From Beta vulgaris subsp. vulgaris (taxonomy: Eukaryota; Streptophyta; Magnoliopsida; Caryophyllales; Amaranthaceae), in the NCBI RefSeq assembly GCF_026745355.1, contig NC_079206.1, forward strand, positions 17,014,582 through 17,078,581: a stretch of DNA of 64,000 nucleotides. The letters run 5' to 3'. The notes beneath the pieces were generated by a model. That model ran no database searches. It was not told the origin of the DNA and saw only the letters and a list, made by a program, of their open reading frames with translations. This document shows, piece after piece, positions 20,182-31,264 of this stretch. The position numbers were made by a program, and so were the translations under genes. Position 1 is the stretch's first letter. The number at the start of each line of letters is the position of its first letter.

Positions 20182-21337
20182 TATTAGATTTTTTATATTT
20201 TTAATTAAACGTTTAGTAAGTTAAGTAATCTCTCAAGTGGGATAGACCTTTTCTCATTCTTTTGTACCAGTTAATATTTTTAAGGTCCCAAAATAAGAGT
20301 TTAATTTTATACGATAAACAACATGTAGTACTCTTAAAAAAAAAAAAAAAAAAAAAAGAAAGAAAACTTACAGTAATAATGTTTAATCAATTACAGAAGA
20401 TAGATTAGAGCTAGACCCACCAAAGAATAAAAGGGAGTGGGGAACAAAATCATAATCAATTGCTTATGTCTTTGCACCATCATCTTTTGAAATGAAAAAA
20501 AAAAAAAAAGCTATCTGATGGGAAGCAAAGTGAGTACTCTAATTGGCTGTTCGACTTGACATCGAATTATTTGGACTTAAAGAAGTCCCTATTTCGATAA
20601 TCAATAGTGGAAAAGAAGTAATTCCAATTTTATCTCTCAAAATCTTTCAATATTGATGTTGTGATTTTATTTGGATCAACTACTAGCGAGTACTGTCTTG
20701 GCATATACCACAAAAAACTATAAAAATTTCATTGATGAGCGATTTGATTGATACAGAGCCAATCCCAATAGATTTATCGGAGGCTTTTCTTGGTGTGGAT
20801 CTAGCCGGAATTAAATCCAAAACTTCACTAATTTTGAGTTGGGCGCTTTTACCATGTCCTGTGGATGTTTATCTCGAACATGGTGATACCCAAATTCCAA
20901 AAACTGAATTATATCAATAGAAGTGAAGCTTCTGTATAAAGAAATCAACTAATTCAACACTATGGTAAGTTAAACTAGATCAAAGCAAATATAAGAGATC
21001 TAATTCAATTTACGAAGAATGATATTAGACTATATATGATGTGCTAAATCACATATTACATCAAACTCTTACATTATTTATCTACAATATCACTTGAGTG
21101 CTTAGAGTATTGTTCATGTAGTACATACATGTACCCAAGTAACAAAAAATATACATGCTCCCTGAAACAAATACCTTGCTAAGTGCTAAGTACATGCTTT
21201 TCCATACATCTTTTTTATGCAAAAACCCTACATGAATATCTTGGTCCGATTCCACCTTCATATCTTTATACTTTCCATAATTCATTCATAGGATTATATG
21301 CACATATATTTTGATATTTTAGTCTAAATTAAAGGAA
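20182..21337. other. Unassigned AT-rich DNA with an A23 tract
   Basis: It includes a run of 23 A (20336-20358) and a 62-codon open frame (20732-20920, plus strand) with no recognised domain. The DNA just left of the small gene at 21338 may be its 3' untranslated region. No other signal is seen. Confidence 0.45.
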
Positions 21338-21571
21338 TTATGTGTGACTCCAAGGTCCTAAAAACATAATTACTCGAAGTGGATCTTCATTATTATACAT
21401 GTTTAATTTTCGTCGTGCAGATGAAGATGGAGGAACACAGTGTTTAATATCTTCAGTGTCTCTTACCATGGACACCATAGCTGCCTCGTGAACATGCTTG
21501 AGCTCGTCTCCTATGACTCTCTTCCACTCATGAACTAAAGGAGCATCACAAGAGAACTTTGAGGGCTTCAT
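21338..21571 (-). CDS. Small hypothetical plant protein (77 aa)
   Basis: A complete minus-strand frame starts at ATG 21571 and stops at 21340-21338. The protein begins MKPSKFSCDAPLVHEWKRV, has a helical, charged middle (DELKHVHEAAMVSMVRDTED) and ends with a short hydrophobic, aromatic tail (IMFLGPWSHT). It has no obvious signal peptide or membrane helix. A TATA box lies 72-81 bases upstream of the ATG on the minus strand, leaving a short leader, and no transposon signature overlaps it. I do not recognise the family. Of all frames in the window it looks most like an ordinary host gene; expression evidence would be needed to be sure. Confidence 0.55.
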   Translation of the reverse strand: MKPSKFSCDAPLVHEWKRVIGDELKHVHEAAMVSMVRDTEDIKHCVPPSSSARRKLNMYNNEDPLRVIMFLGPWSHT

Positions 21572-21642
21572 TAATATGCTTTGGACAAATTAGTTGTTTA
21601 GCTTTAAAGACCATATAAGATTTCATATTGAGACTTGCTGCC

Positions 21643-21652
21643 TTTATTTATA
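21643..21652 (-). promoter_or_regulatory. TATA box of the small minus-strand gene
   Basis: On the minus strand the sequence reads tataaataaa, about 75 bases before ATG 21571. Confidence 0.5.
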
Positions 21653-22043
21653 GACATGAATGGGTGTTTTTGAAAGGTTTTAGTGGAAAAGGGAATATGT
21701 TGAACTTTTTTTAAAGTAATAAAGGGGTGAACGAGTGGTATCTTGCTAAAGCAACATCATAAACAATAATTTAACATATAATTAACTCTTTTTATTTATA
21801 TACTAATTATGAGTTTATTTATGAATAGGTGTATGAGGGCCTGAGGCAAACTCTATGATTTACAATCTGTTTTTAGCGACTATAATATTTTATGAGAAGC
21901 AAAAGATATTAATTTTGTCTAGATCGGGTGTAACCTTTTTAAAATACATTGCATCGAGATATATGTAAGAAATGATATTAGCAAACAAAAGAGAAAAACA
22001 AATAGTCTATTGATACGGTAAATCATTAAATTATGTAATATAA

Positions 22044-22470
22044 TCTCTATTATATAAGGAAAGACGGGAGGAAGATGGTGTCCTCATTTGGAACTACTCA
22101 ATTATTCTTAATGATCTAATGGAATAAAAAATATTACAAAAGAAAATAATTTAAAAGTCATTTCTCATTTGAACTTGTCATTCAAAAAAGTTAAAAATGG
22201 TAATGTCAAATATTTCAATCAGAAAATTAAATGGAAAAAATATCTTCACCTTTTTTTATAAGAGAATATGGTATACATGACGTTCACTTGAAAATTTTGA
22301 AGCACTCACTACCTTTGATACTCTCTAATTTAGTCACAAAAAATTAATATTAAAAATTACACACAACCTTTATTAGTTTTTATATTGGCAAATTAATATA
22401 TCTAAATTCATCTAACTATTAATCTTTGACATTTTAAGTGTAATCATAGTTATAGTATGAATGGAGTATA
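22044..22470 (+). mobile_element. Helitron copy, 3'-truncated
   Basis: It starts TCTCTATTATATAAGG after an A and runs in parallel with the minus-strand Helitron at 9407-9927 (shared features: gtgtcctc near the start, a block like atctaaattcatctaac near the end). Similarity fades at about 22470, and no hairpin plus CTAG end is found. Confidence 0.65.
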
Positions 22471-22610
22471 ATAATTTTGCCAAATTCATCCCTTTAAAGT
22501 TGGCACTTTGTTAATTGCAACCTTTTCATTTCAATATTTTCAATTGCATCCTCAAATAAACCAAACACTTTATGATGTACATACTCCCTCCATGCATTTT
22601 TAAGGTAGAA

Positions 22611-23133
22611 CTAGTTGTTAGCTCGGGCAATTTCCCTAATCATTTATTAATGTGAATTTGAATTCTTAAATCAAACATTTGAGAAAAGTGGAAAAAAAGA
22701 GTTATATGTATTTTATTGTGCTTAAGAAATTAAATGATCTTGGAGTTCCTTTTAAATTTCCTACATAGTAAATTATAATATGAATTATCGATCAATATAG
22801 CCTCATTTATAATATGAATTATCGATCCAGTGAAATAGTGTAGTAGTGTTAAGAGTAGGACATGCTATTATTAACATTAACTTAATGCGTATTAATATAT
22901 ATATTTATATTTAATTATCTTAAAAATAGAAAATATATTATCTTTAAATATATATTTCTGCATAAAGACTAACATGAGATTGTAGAGTAGTTGGTTAAGA
23001 CACTTATATCTCAAAAGAGAGGTTATGGGTTTGAGGCATATAACACACATTTTTATTGTTTAATATGTCATTTGATTGTATGGGAGAGGGGGAGTACATG
23101 TGGCAGCATGTCATGTTTTTGCTTTTGAATTTT

Positions 23134-23202
<69 letters not shown>
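22611..23202 (-). mobile_element. Degenerate Helitron, minus strand
   Basis: On the minus strand it ends with a degraded GC hairpin (ttgcccgagc), then taacaa and CTAG (22611-22614). It shares its plan with the Helitron at 8891-9152: a tRNA-promoter-like part (gtagagtagttggttaaga, near 22984) and a gggagag...gtggca block. The 5' end would fall in the (TA)n tract, so its exact border cannot be set. Confidence 0.5.
23137..23200. repeat. (TA)32 microsatellite
   Basis: A pure TA dinucleotide run of 64 bases at the place where the AT-rich 5' end of the minus-strand Helitron is expected. Confidence 0.95.
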
Positions 23203-23206
<4 letters not shown>

Positions 23207-23605
23207 TTCATGGTGTGCATATTTGATAAGTAAGATGTTAAATTTCTATTTGGATGAATATTTTTGAAACATCATTTTTTCTTCTTGTTCTAAGTTTTGT
23301 TTAGTCAATAGTTAAGAACTTCAAATTGTCTGTTGCAAAGCGTGAAAGTTAAAGCACTATGTGTAGTAAATTACGAATAGAATGCAATTTGTATTCTGTA
23401 GATGACTGAAAATAAAGTACTTCCTCCTTTATGAAATAAGTGAAATAGTGTTTAAATTATTCCAAAATGAAGAAAGTATATTTTAATGATTTCAATATAT
23501 GTAAGCAATGTAACCCTGAGAGCCAACAATATGCATCGAATATATTTCCTAATAGTTAAAATATTCTTCATCTAGAAATATAATAAACAATTGCATGTGA
23601 GCACA

Positions 23606-23873
23606 GGGTCATTTTGAAGATTTTGGGACCCCGGTTCTAACATGAAACTTGAGCCCCTAAATTTATAGAAAACAAAGACGGAAGGTTAGAGTTCTAAAGA
23701 TAAAGTTGAAAATCTAAAGATAAATTATTGACAAATATATTAAGAGTGGAAAGCAAGGGTGATTGCTTCAAATATGAAGTAAATTAATTTTCAAAATAAT
23801 ACATTTTGAGGCCTTTATAATTTTGGGGACCCTGTGTTGTTGGACTCCTTGCACACCCTTATCTACCCCTTTG
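23606..23873. mobile_element. Short hAT-like MITE with 8-bp TSD
   Basis: TGTGAGCA occurs at 23598-23605 and 23874-23881. The 268 bp between open with CAGGGTC and, from the other end, CAAAGGGG. An internal inverted pair (cacagggtc near 23604 and gaccctgtg near 23828) is present. The eight-base TSD and CA(G)GGG ends fit hAT. Confidence 0.5.
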
Positions 23874-25113
23874 TGTGAGCAGACATTGTTATTGCTTGGT
23901 TATTACTTTATATATTTCACTTTAACTTTTTATAATCTATATTTCGGATTGCAGGGAGCATTCTCATTTGGATTTATTTGAATTGAATTTATTGGGTCTT
24001 ATTAGACCTAATCAGTCATGATTTTACTTTAGTTCATATTTAATGGCTATGTTTGAGGAATAATTTTCTAGGTGGCTCAAATGATAAGGTGCTAGAACAT
24101 TTAGCTGCTAAATAATTAGTAGTCTTTAAAAAGCACCTAAAAATTTATTTAGTGAAACTTTTGAAAACCATACTAATATTTTGATGCCTACTAATTTTGC
24201 CAAAGTAATTTATCAACTTAAGCAACTAATTTTCACAAATATTTAAATTAATAAGCTAACTTATCAGTTTTAGCTACTACCTTATTATATTCAGCTAAAT
24301 TATTTTAGTTCCTTTTCAACTAGTATTGTCAAACAGATCTAATTAGACTTGATTAGGCATTTAGGCCCGATTGAATCCGATTAAACCTAAAAACTTATTA
24401 ACACATATTTCTTCGTTTTAAAACAAATGAAAAACTTCTTTTTTTATACGATAGTTTTTTAAAATAAATATTTTACTTATTTCAGAATTGAAGAAATATA
24501 TTATTTTCCTCAAAATAAAAAAGCTTATAGATTATGATCTTATCCATAAAAAATCAATAAAAGTATATGACAAGTTTTCGAAAATGAAATGATGAAAGTG
24601 TGGCATCCAGTTGTAAAAAGGCCCCACATGTTTTTTTCAGATAGGGTGAAATCGAGTATGGTTGTGGATTACACATCACTTGCTTTGGTTTATCTAGTTC
24701 GATGTTATGCATTAGCTGCGCTCATGGCTTGCCATTCCATTTTCATGATTTATGTCATAATTTTGATTCATTGAACTAGTAGTTATTAATGAATCTCAAT
24801 GCCACTATATAGACTTGTTCTGTTACGGGGAAAATTTAGTAAATTAAGAGTGCCCATCTAAATTTAATATTTCCCTAAAAAAAGAATGTTTATAATATCA
24901 AAACATCTAAACACATGAACTCGACTCTAAAATTATTAAGACTTCGTTTGGTAAGGCGTAAAACATTTTCTGTGTAAAATGATTTTCGTGGAAAACAATT
25001 TACAATGAAAAAACACAATTCCAAAATTAGTTTTCCGTTGTTTGGTTTCATGTAAGGAAAATGATGAAATGAAAGGGAAAGTATGGAGGTAGTGAGAAAT
25101 AAAAAAACTAATA
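23874..25113. other. Unassigned AT-rich DNA
   Basis: No gene is recognised. A 61-codon frame at 24589-24774 has no domain. The stretch 24940-25100 (cgtttggtaaggcgtaaaac...) looks like part of a dispersed repeat cut by D2. Confidence 0.45.
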
Positions 25114-25335
25114 TGAACCCGGTGCACACTAATTAGTGTGCACCCGATCCATATCACGTGAGTTTAGGATAACGTATGTTAAAATAATATAGTGTATGTT
25201 AAAATGATATAGTATATGTTAAAATGATATAGTGTACCTATATATAATATAGTATATCTATTTTTGATATAGTGTATCTATTTTTGATATAGTGTATGTT
25301 TCTGTAATGCGTTTAAGTAAATCCTATATTGTACC

Positions 25336-25792
25336 TGTAAGAATATGCCTTGAATTGTGGTGCTCAATAAGTGTTCGACGAAATGCACGAGAGACGCAAA
25401 ACTGCGTCTCGCCCGGGCGGTCGGGCGAACCTCGCCCGGTCGGGCGCGGGAGCAATCTGGGGAAAGTTTGTTTCGCCCGGTCGGGCGCGCAAACGTATCT
25501 GGGAGAACTGGGGACCGCCCGGTCGGGCGGATTTCGCCCGGGCGCCCGGGCGGATCGGGAAATAACGCAGAAAACGCGTTTTTAGCGGGTTTGTATAAAT
25601 AGGTTATTTTAACCTATCTTTTACACTACGAAAAAACACTATGTTCTCTCTGTAATCTGGTTTCTTCTCATAATAAAATATTCTCTCTCTCTCTGCCGTG
25701 GACGTAGCCAATTTGGTGAACCACGTAATTCTGGTGTCTGAATTTATTGTTTTTGCATTCATTATTTGTTCTTCCTCACATCCGTTATAACA
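25336..25792 (+). repeat. 5' LTR of copia element G
   Basis: 457 bp starting TGTAAGAATATG and ending TTATAACA. It contains a GC-hairpin cluster (25391-25555), a TATA box (tataaata from 25594) and a CT-rich leader. Confidence 0.94.
25391..25555 (+). repeat. GC-hairpin cluster in the G LTR
   Basis: CGCCCGGTCGGGCG (6-bp stem, 2-base loop) or close variants start at 25410, 25433, 25474, 25516 and 25535, that is, at steps of 23, 41, 42 and 19 bp. A separate 8-bp hairpin (gagacgca / tgcgtctc) lies at 25391-25410. The cluster occupies the same place relative to the TATA box as the array in element F but uses a different sequence. It recurs at 29946-30111 in the 3' LTR. Confidence 0.93.
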
Positions 25793-25795
25793 AAC

Positions 25796-25808
25796 TGGTA
25801 TCAAGAGC
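25796..25808 (+). promoter_or_regulatory. Primer-binding site of element G
   Basis: TGGTATCAAGAGC, the same as in element F, three bases after the LTR. Confidence 0.88.
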
Positions 25809-25834
25809 TTAGGTTTTCGATCTGTGTGAGAAAG

Positions 25835-26716
25835 ATGTCTGGGGTGAATGTCAAAATCGATAAATTTACTGGGAGGAATAGTTTTAGTCTGTGGCAAATC
25901 AAGATGTGGGCGTTACTGAAGCAACAGGGGTTGTGGGCACCGTTGGCAAAGAAAGCAACGGATTTAGTCACCGCTGAGATGGCCGTTCTGGAGGAGAAAG
26001 CTCATTCAACGATTATGTTGTGTCTGGCAGATGACATAATCACTGAAGTCGCGGAGGAGGAAACCGCATCTGGTCTGTGGTTGAAATTAGAGAGTTTGTA
26101 CATGACAAAATCTCTAACCAACAAGTTGCTTTTGAAGCAACGTCTGTTCAGTCTGCGAATGCAGGAAGGTATGCCTCTTAGAGATCATCTTGATCAATTA
26201 AATACAATTTTATTAGAATTGCGTAATATTGATGTGAAGGTGGAGGATGAGGATGCCGCTTTAATTCTGCTTGTTTCTTTACCTATATCGTATGAAAATT
26301 TTGTGCAATCTTTCATTGTTGGTAAAGATTTTGTGTGTCTAGAAGAAGTTAGATCATCTTTGCATACTAGGGAATTGCGCCATAAGGCATCTGGTAGTAG
26401 TACAGAAAGTCAGTCTTCTGGGTTAGTGGCCAGTAGTAGTGGTGGTAAAGGACATGGTAAAAAGAATTTTAAGAAATCTGGAAATTCTAAAGGGGGTCCT
26501 AAACCTAATGATATCTATAACTACTGTAAGGAAAAGGGGCATTGGAAGAAGGAATGTCCTAAAAAGAAGCATCAGGAGAACAAATCTGGGTCTGGTTTTG
26601 GTTCTGCTGCTGTTGCAGCAGAAAATTCGAATTCTGAGGATGACCTTGCTCTAGTGGCAAATGAAAAACATATAGTGATGTGTGGGTTCTTGATTCTGGA
26701 GCGTCATATCATATGA
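25835..26716 (+). pseudogene. gag of copia element G
   Basis: ATG 25835 opens a 294-codon frame. It shows the gag core (FTGRNSFSLWQIKMWALL, LWLKLESLYMTKSLTNKL) and a zinc knuckle whose first Cys is replaced (YNYCKEKGHWKKEC, canonical CX2C). At the end the frame slips: the protease motif VWVLDSGASYHM is encoded one frame over (from about 26680), so gag reads on into unrelated residues. The gag would package element RNA. Apart from the zinc site and the lost continuity the domain looks intact. Confidence 0.92.
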
Positions 26717-27800
26717 GTCCTCATAGGGAGTGGTTTACTACTATGAGCAGGTAGATGGGGGAAATATTTCGATGGCTAACAGTGCAGTCTGTAAGATAGT
26801 TGGAATAGGCTCTATCAAGATCCGGACTCATGATGATATTATCTATACTTTGAAAAATGTTAAGCATGTTCCACAGATGACTAACAATCTGATTTCACTT
26901 AGTCTACTAGACAGTAAGGGTTTCAGTTTCAGAGGGAGTGGTGGAGTTGTGTATGTTTGCAAGGGTTCAAAGGAGGTTTTGAAGGGGGTCAAGCGTAGTA
27001 CTTTGTATGTTCTGCAGGGTTCTACTATCTCAGGTTCAGCTTCTATTGCATCGTCTGAGGTTCAGAAGGAGGATATGACCAAGCTATGGCACATGAGACT
27101 TGGTCATATGAGTGAGAGAGGAATGCAAATCCTCTCCAAGGCAGATCTTCTGTGTGGCCATAAGGTCACAAACCTGGAGTTTTGTGAGCATTGTGTTCTT
27201 GGAAATTACATCGTAGCAAGTTTTCAAGGGCATTCATAGAACAAAAGGTACTCTGGATTATATCCACTCTGATTGTTGGGGTCCTTCACGCGTGGAGTCT
27301 TTGGCAGGTCACAGGTATTTTGTTTCTTTCATAGATGATTATTCAAGAATGACTTGGTTGATTATATGAAGTCAAAAGGTGAAGCTTTCAAGAATTTAAG
27401 CAGTGGAAGGCATTAGTGGAAAATCAAACTGGGAAGAAGATCAAAAGGCTACGAACTGATAATGGTCTGGAATTTTGTTTGTCTGAGTTCAATGAGTTCT
27501 GTAAAATTGAAGGGATTGCTAGGCATCACACTGTCAGAGATACACCACAGCAGAATGGTGTAGCAGAAAGGATGAATCAGACACTTCTGGAGAGAGCTCG
27601 GTGCATGCTCTCTAATGCTGGTATGACTAGAAGTTCTGGGGAGAAGCTGTCAATACAGCATGTTATTTGATAAATCGTGGACCTCATTCTGGGATCAATC
27701 TCAAAACACCATATGAGATGTGGTCAGGTAAGCCTGCAGATTACTCAGATTTGCGAGTTTTTGGTTGTAATGTCTACTATCATGTGAATGAAGGAAAATA
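26674..27800 (+). pseudogene. Protease and integrase of copia element G, broken
   Basis: The protease motif at 26680-26715 is in a third frame. The frame at 26730-27239 carries the rest of protease and the GAG-pre-integrase segment with the HHCC site (LGHMSERGMQ, CEHCVLG). After a frameshift near 27235 come the DDE core pieces: DSDWG-type text near 27262, RTDNGLEF, DTPQQNGVAERMNQ (27416-27670) and RVFGCNVYYH. Stops at 27668 and near 27798 end the readable part. The integrase is unmistakable but cannot be functional. Confidence 0.9.
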
Positions 27801-27929
27801 GAACCAAGGGCTAAAAGGGGAGTGTTTGTGGGTTATGGGATGGAGTTAAGGGTTATAGAATCTGGTCTCCGTCTGAAAAAGGGTTATACTTAGTAGAAAT
27901 GTAGTCTTTGATGAAAATTCTATGTTTAA

Positions 27930-29738
27930 TCCTATGTGATGTCCATTGAAGTGTCAGATAGTAGTAGTGTTGATAAACAGGTGGAGCAGCAAGACACTCA
28001 TGATGAGAGTGATGATCAACACATTGGTTCTGAAGAACCATCATCTTCGACGCCTAGTGAGGAGGCGCCTAGCCTGGCACGGGAACGTCCTATAAGGACA
28101 AATTTTGGTAAACCTCCAACTAGATATGGGTTTGAAGATATGGTAGCTTATGCACTGCAGGTGCTGAAGAGGTGGATGTCTATGAGCCATCAACCTATAG
28201 GGAGGCAGTTACATGTACGGAGTCTACCCATTGGCTTGCTGCAATGGGGGAAGAGATGGAGTCACTTCATAAGAACGAGACTTGGGAGCTTGTGTCTAAG
28301 CCTTCAGGGAGAAAAATTGTTACTTGTAAATGGGTTTTCAAGAAAAAGGAGGGGATGACATCTGAAGAAGGGGTCAAGTATAAGGCTCGACTGGTTGCAA
28401 GAGGGTTCACACAAAGGGAGGGTGTAGACTATAATGAGATTTTTTCGCCTGTAGTCAGACATACTTCCATCAGGGTGCTACTAGCGATAGTTGCACATCA
28501 GGATTTTGAGCTTGAGCAGCTAGATGTAAAAACAGCTTTCTTAATGGAGAGTTGGAGGAGGAGATATATATGGCTCAACCAGATGGGTTTAGGTTCCAGG
28601 AAAAGAAAACAGTGTTTGCAAGTTGAAGAAGTCCTTATATGGGCTAAAGCAGTCTCCAAGGCAATGGTACAAGAAGTTTGATAGCTATATGATGAAGCTA
28701 GGCTACAACAGGAGCTCATATGATTGTTGTGTGTATCATAACAAGCTGACAGATGGGTCTTTCATCTACTTAGTGCTATATGTGGATGATATGTTGATAG
28801 CTGCCAGGAACAAGTCAGATGTTCAGAAATTGAAGGAACTTCTCAGTGCTGAATTTGAAATGAAGGATTTGGGTGCAGCAAGGAAGATTTTGGGGATGGA
28901 AATTTATAGGGATAGGACTCAGAAGAAACTTTTCTTGTCACAGAAGGGTTATATTGAGAAGATATTGTCAAGGTTTGGCATGTCAACAGCAAAACCTATA
29001 GATACTCCAAGTGCTTCGAATAGTCATTTGTCTGTGGCTTTTGCACCTAAGTCGGCTGAGGAGAAGGAGTACATGAGTCGGGTTCCGTATGCTAGTGCAA
29101 TAGGGAGTCTGATGTATGCTATGGTTTGCACTAGGCCGGATCTTGCACATGCAGTCAGTGTGGTTAGTAGGTCCATGGGTGATCCTGGTAAGGAGCATTG
29201 GCAGGCAGTCAAGAGGATCTTTCGGTACCTTAGAGGTACGTCAGATATTGGTCTCATCTATGGAGGTGATATAGCTTGCTTAGTTGCAGGATATTCTGAT
29301 TCTGATTATGCTGGAGATGTAGATGGTAGAAGGTCTATGACTGGATATGTGTTTACTCTTGGTGGTTTTGTGGTGAGTTGGAAAGCAACTTTACAACCTA
29401 CTGTAACTTTGTCTACTACTGAGGCAGAGTACATGGCCTTGACAGAAGCAGCTAAGGAGGGGATCTGGTTAAAGGGGTTAATCAGTGATTTGGGTCTACA
29501 TCATGATCAAGCAATTGTGTTCTGTGACAGTTTAAGTGCAATATGTCTAGCAAAGGATCAAGTCCATCATGAGAGGACTAAACATATTGATGTCAGATAT
29601 CATTTTCTGAGGAGTGAGACAAGGATTAAGGTGAAGAAGGTAGGAACTGCTGATAATCCTGCTGATATGTTCACCAAGCCGGTTCCGCAGAGTAAGTTCC
29701 AACATTGCTTGGACTTACTTAATATTCGTGATTGTTAG
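27930..29738 (+). pseudogene. Reverse transcriptase and RNase H of copia element G
   Basis: An acidic, Ser-rich linker comes first, then the reverse transcriptase: CKWVFKKKEG, KARLVARGFTQ, QLDVKTAFL. One base is missing after TAFL, near 28540, shifting the frame. The frame 28623-29738 is open to the natural stop, with [14 protein letters not shown], the catalytic YVDD box near 28783, and RNase H ([33 protein letters not shown]). Apart from the single-base loss this half is well preserved. Confidence 0.94.
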
Positions 29739-29875
29739 TTGCCCTCTTGGGGCAATTCTGGAGTCCTTAGGGACTAATCTGGTCTGGTTGTCTTTTGGGA
29801 CAAATCTGGTGTTTGGGAGATTCTGGGCGTTGTGATCAATGCATCTGGTTTTCTGGTGATTATGAGAGAATTCAA

Positions 29876-29890
29876 GTCAAGGTGGAGATT
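29876..29890 (+). promoter_or_regulatory. Purine tract before the 3' LTR of G
   Basis: gtcaaggtggagatt stands directly before the LTR. The identical 15 bases precede the 3' LTR of element F. Confidence 0.75.
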
Positions 29891-30348
29891 TGTAAGAATA
29901 TGCCTTGAATTGTGGTGCTCAAGAAGTGTTCGACGAAATGCACGAGAGACGCAAAACTGCGTCTCGCCCGGGCGGTCGGGCGAACCTCGCTCGGTCAGGC
30001 GCGGGAGCAATCTGGGGAAATGTTTGTTTCGCCCGGTCGGGCGCGCAAACGTATCTGGGAGAACTGGGGACCGCCCGGTCGGGCGGATTTCGCCCGGGCG
30101 CCCGGGCGGATCGGGAAATAACGCGGAAAACGCGTTTTGAGCGGGTTTGTATAAATAGGTTATTTTAACCTATCTTTTACACTACGAAAAAACACTCTGT
30201 TCTCTCTGTAATCTGGTTTCTTCTCATAATAAAATATTCTCTCTCTCTCTGCCGTGGACGTAGCCAATTTGGTGAACCACGTAATTCTGGTGTCTGATTT
30301 TATTGTTTTTGCATTCATTATTTGTTCTTCCTCACATCCGTTATAACA
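29891..30348 (+). repeat. 3' LTR of copia element G
   Basis: 458 bp, about 98 percent identical to 25336-25792 by direct comparison. It is followed by the TSD GTACC. Confidence 0.94.
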
Positions 30349-30670
30349 GTACCTATGTATAATATAGTATATCTATTTTTGATATAGTATATTTATTTTT
30401 GATATAGTGTATGTTTCTGTAATGCGTTTAAGTAAATATTTTCCTATAAGATATAGTGTACCTAGTTATGATATAGTGTACCTCTGTATGATATAATGTG
30501 CATAGTTATGATATAGTGTACCTCTGTATGATATAGTGTGCATAGTTATGATATAGTGTATCTATTTTTGATATAGTGTATCTATTTTTGATATAGTGTA
30601 TAAGTGAGTACTTCTTAATCGGTCACGTGTTGGGCCTGGTCCACACTATTTTTAGTGTAAATCGAATCCA

Positions 30671-31264
30671 TGACAGATTGATACTTCTATTAGTTATATA
30701 GTTCTGTAATAAATTGAAATTTATGTCGCTGCGTGAACCGATATTTTTGCAGTGTTTTGCACTTGCAGGATTATATTATAGCTGGTTGGCTCTTAAAGGC
30801 AATGAAAGGTCACTCCAAGGAAGTCGTGTACTAAAGTTGCTAATCTTCTATAAAAAAAAGAAATTAAACAAAGGGGAGTTGGTAATCAGACTCCTTAGAA
30901 TCACAGTCATATAGACAATTTAAACTCTTCTCCAAAATTAAATTATTTTATTCAAATCTAAGAAGATCCCTAAAATAATATCTTTGAACTTGATAAATTT
31001 TGATAATTTTAAATGTTTGATTGTCATATCTATATGGCTTGAAATGTGACATGTTCCCGCTATTTTTATCGATATGTGTCACTTAAAATAATTGCTCCAG
31101 TAATTACATTTCTTAAAAATCTTCCGAGGTATAATTAGTAACATAATCCAGGCAAGAAAAAGAGACTGTGAATGCGACTAGTTTTTGTTTATTAAATTAG
31201 AAAGATAACAGAATCCAATTTATTTTTTGTTTAGAGATAGTTGAAATTTATGTGGATTGAAGTC
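30671..31264. other. Unassigned AT-rich DNA
   Basis: I see no gene or element signature in this stretch. Confidence 0.5.

Larger units (their letters stand above)
25336..30348 (+). mobile_element. Copia element G, Tnt1/Tork-like, full structure, inactive
   Basis: 5.0 kb with LTRs at 25336-25792 and 29891-30348, the TSD GTACC (25331-25335, 30349-30353), a primer-binding site, gag, protease, integrase, reverse transcriptase and RNase H. The LTRs differ by about 7 substitutions and one indel, fewer than in A or F, so it is the youngest LTR insertion here. Several frameshifts break the polyprotein. The gag sequence resembles the Tnt1/Tork lineage. Confidence 0.95.
25114..30670. mobile_element. 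Element D2, second copy of D, with copia G nested inside
   Basis: Inverted relative to D1. Its left end holds a perfect 24-bp palindrome (25121-25144) and its right end a decayed version. The body, about 540 bp without G, is an array of gatatagtgtatctattttt units. TA precedes the left end; the right flank is TG, probably a mutated TA. Copia G inserted at GTACC within the array. Confidence 0.72.

Noticed and set aside
20732..20920. 62-codon frame as a host gene
   Set aside because: It has no recognisable domain, promoter or splice context. It is kept only as a note in the surrounding gap entry.
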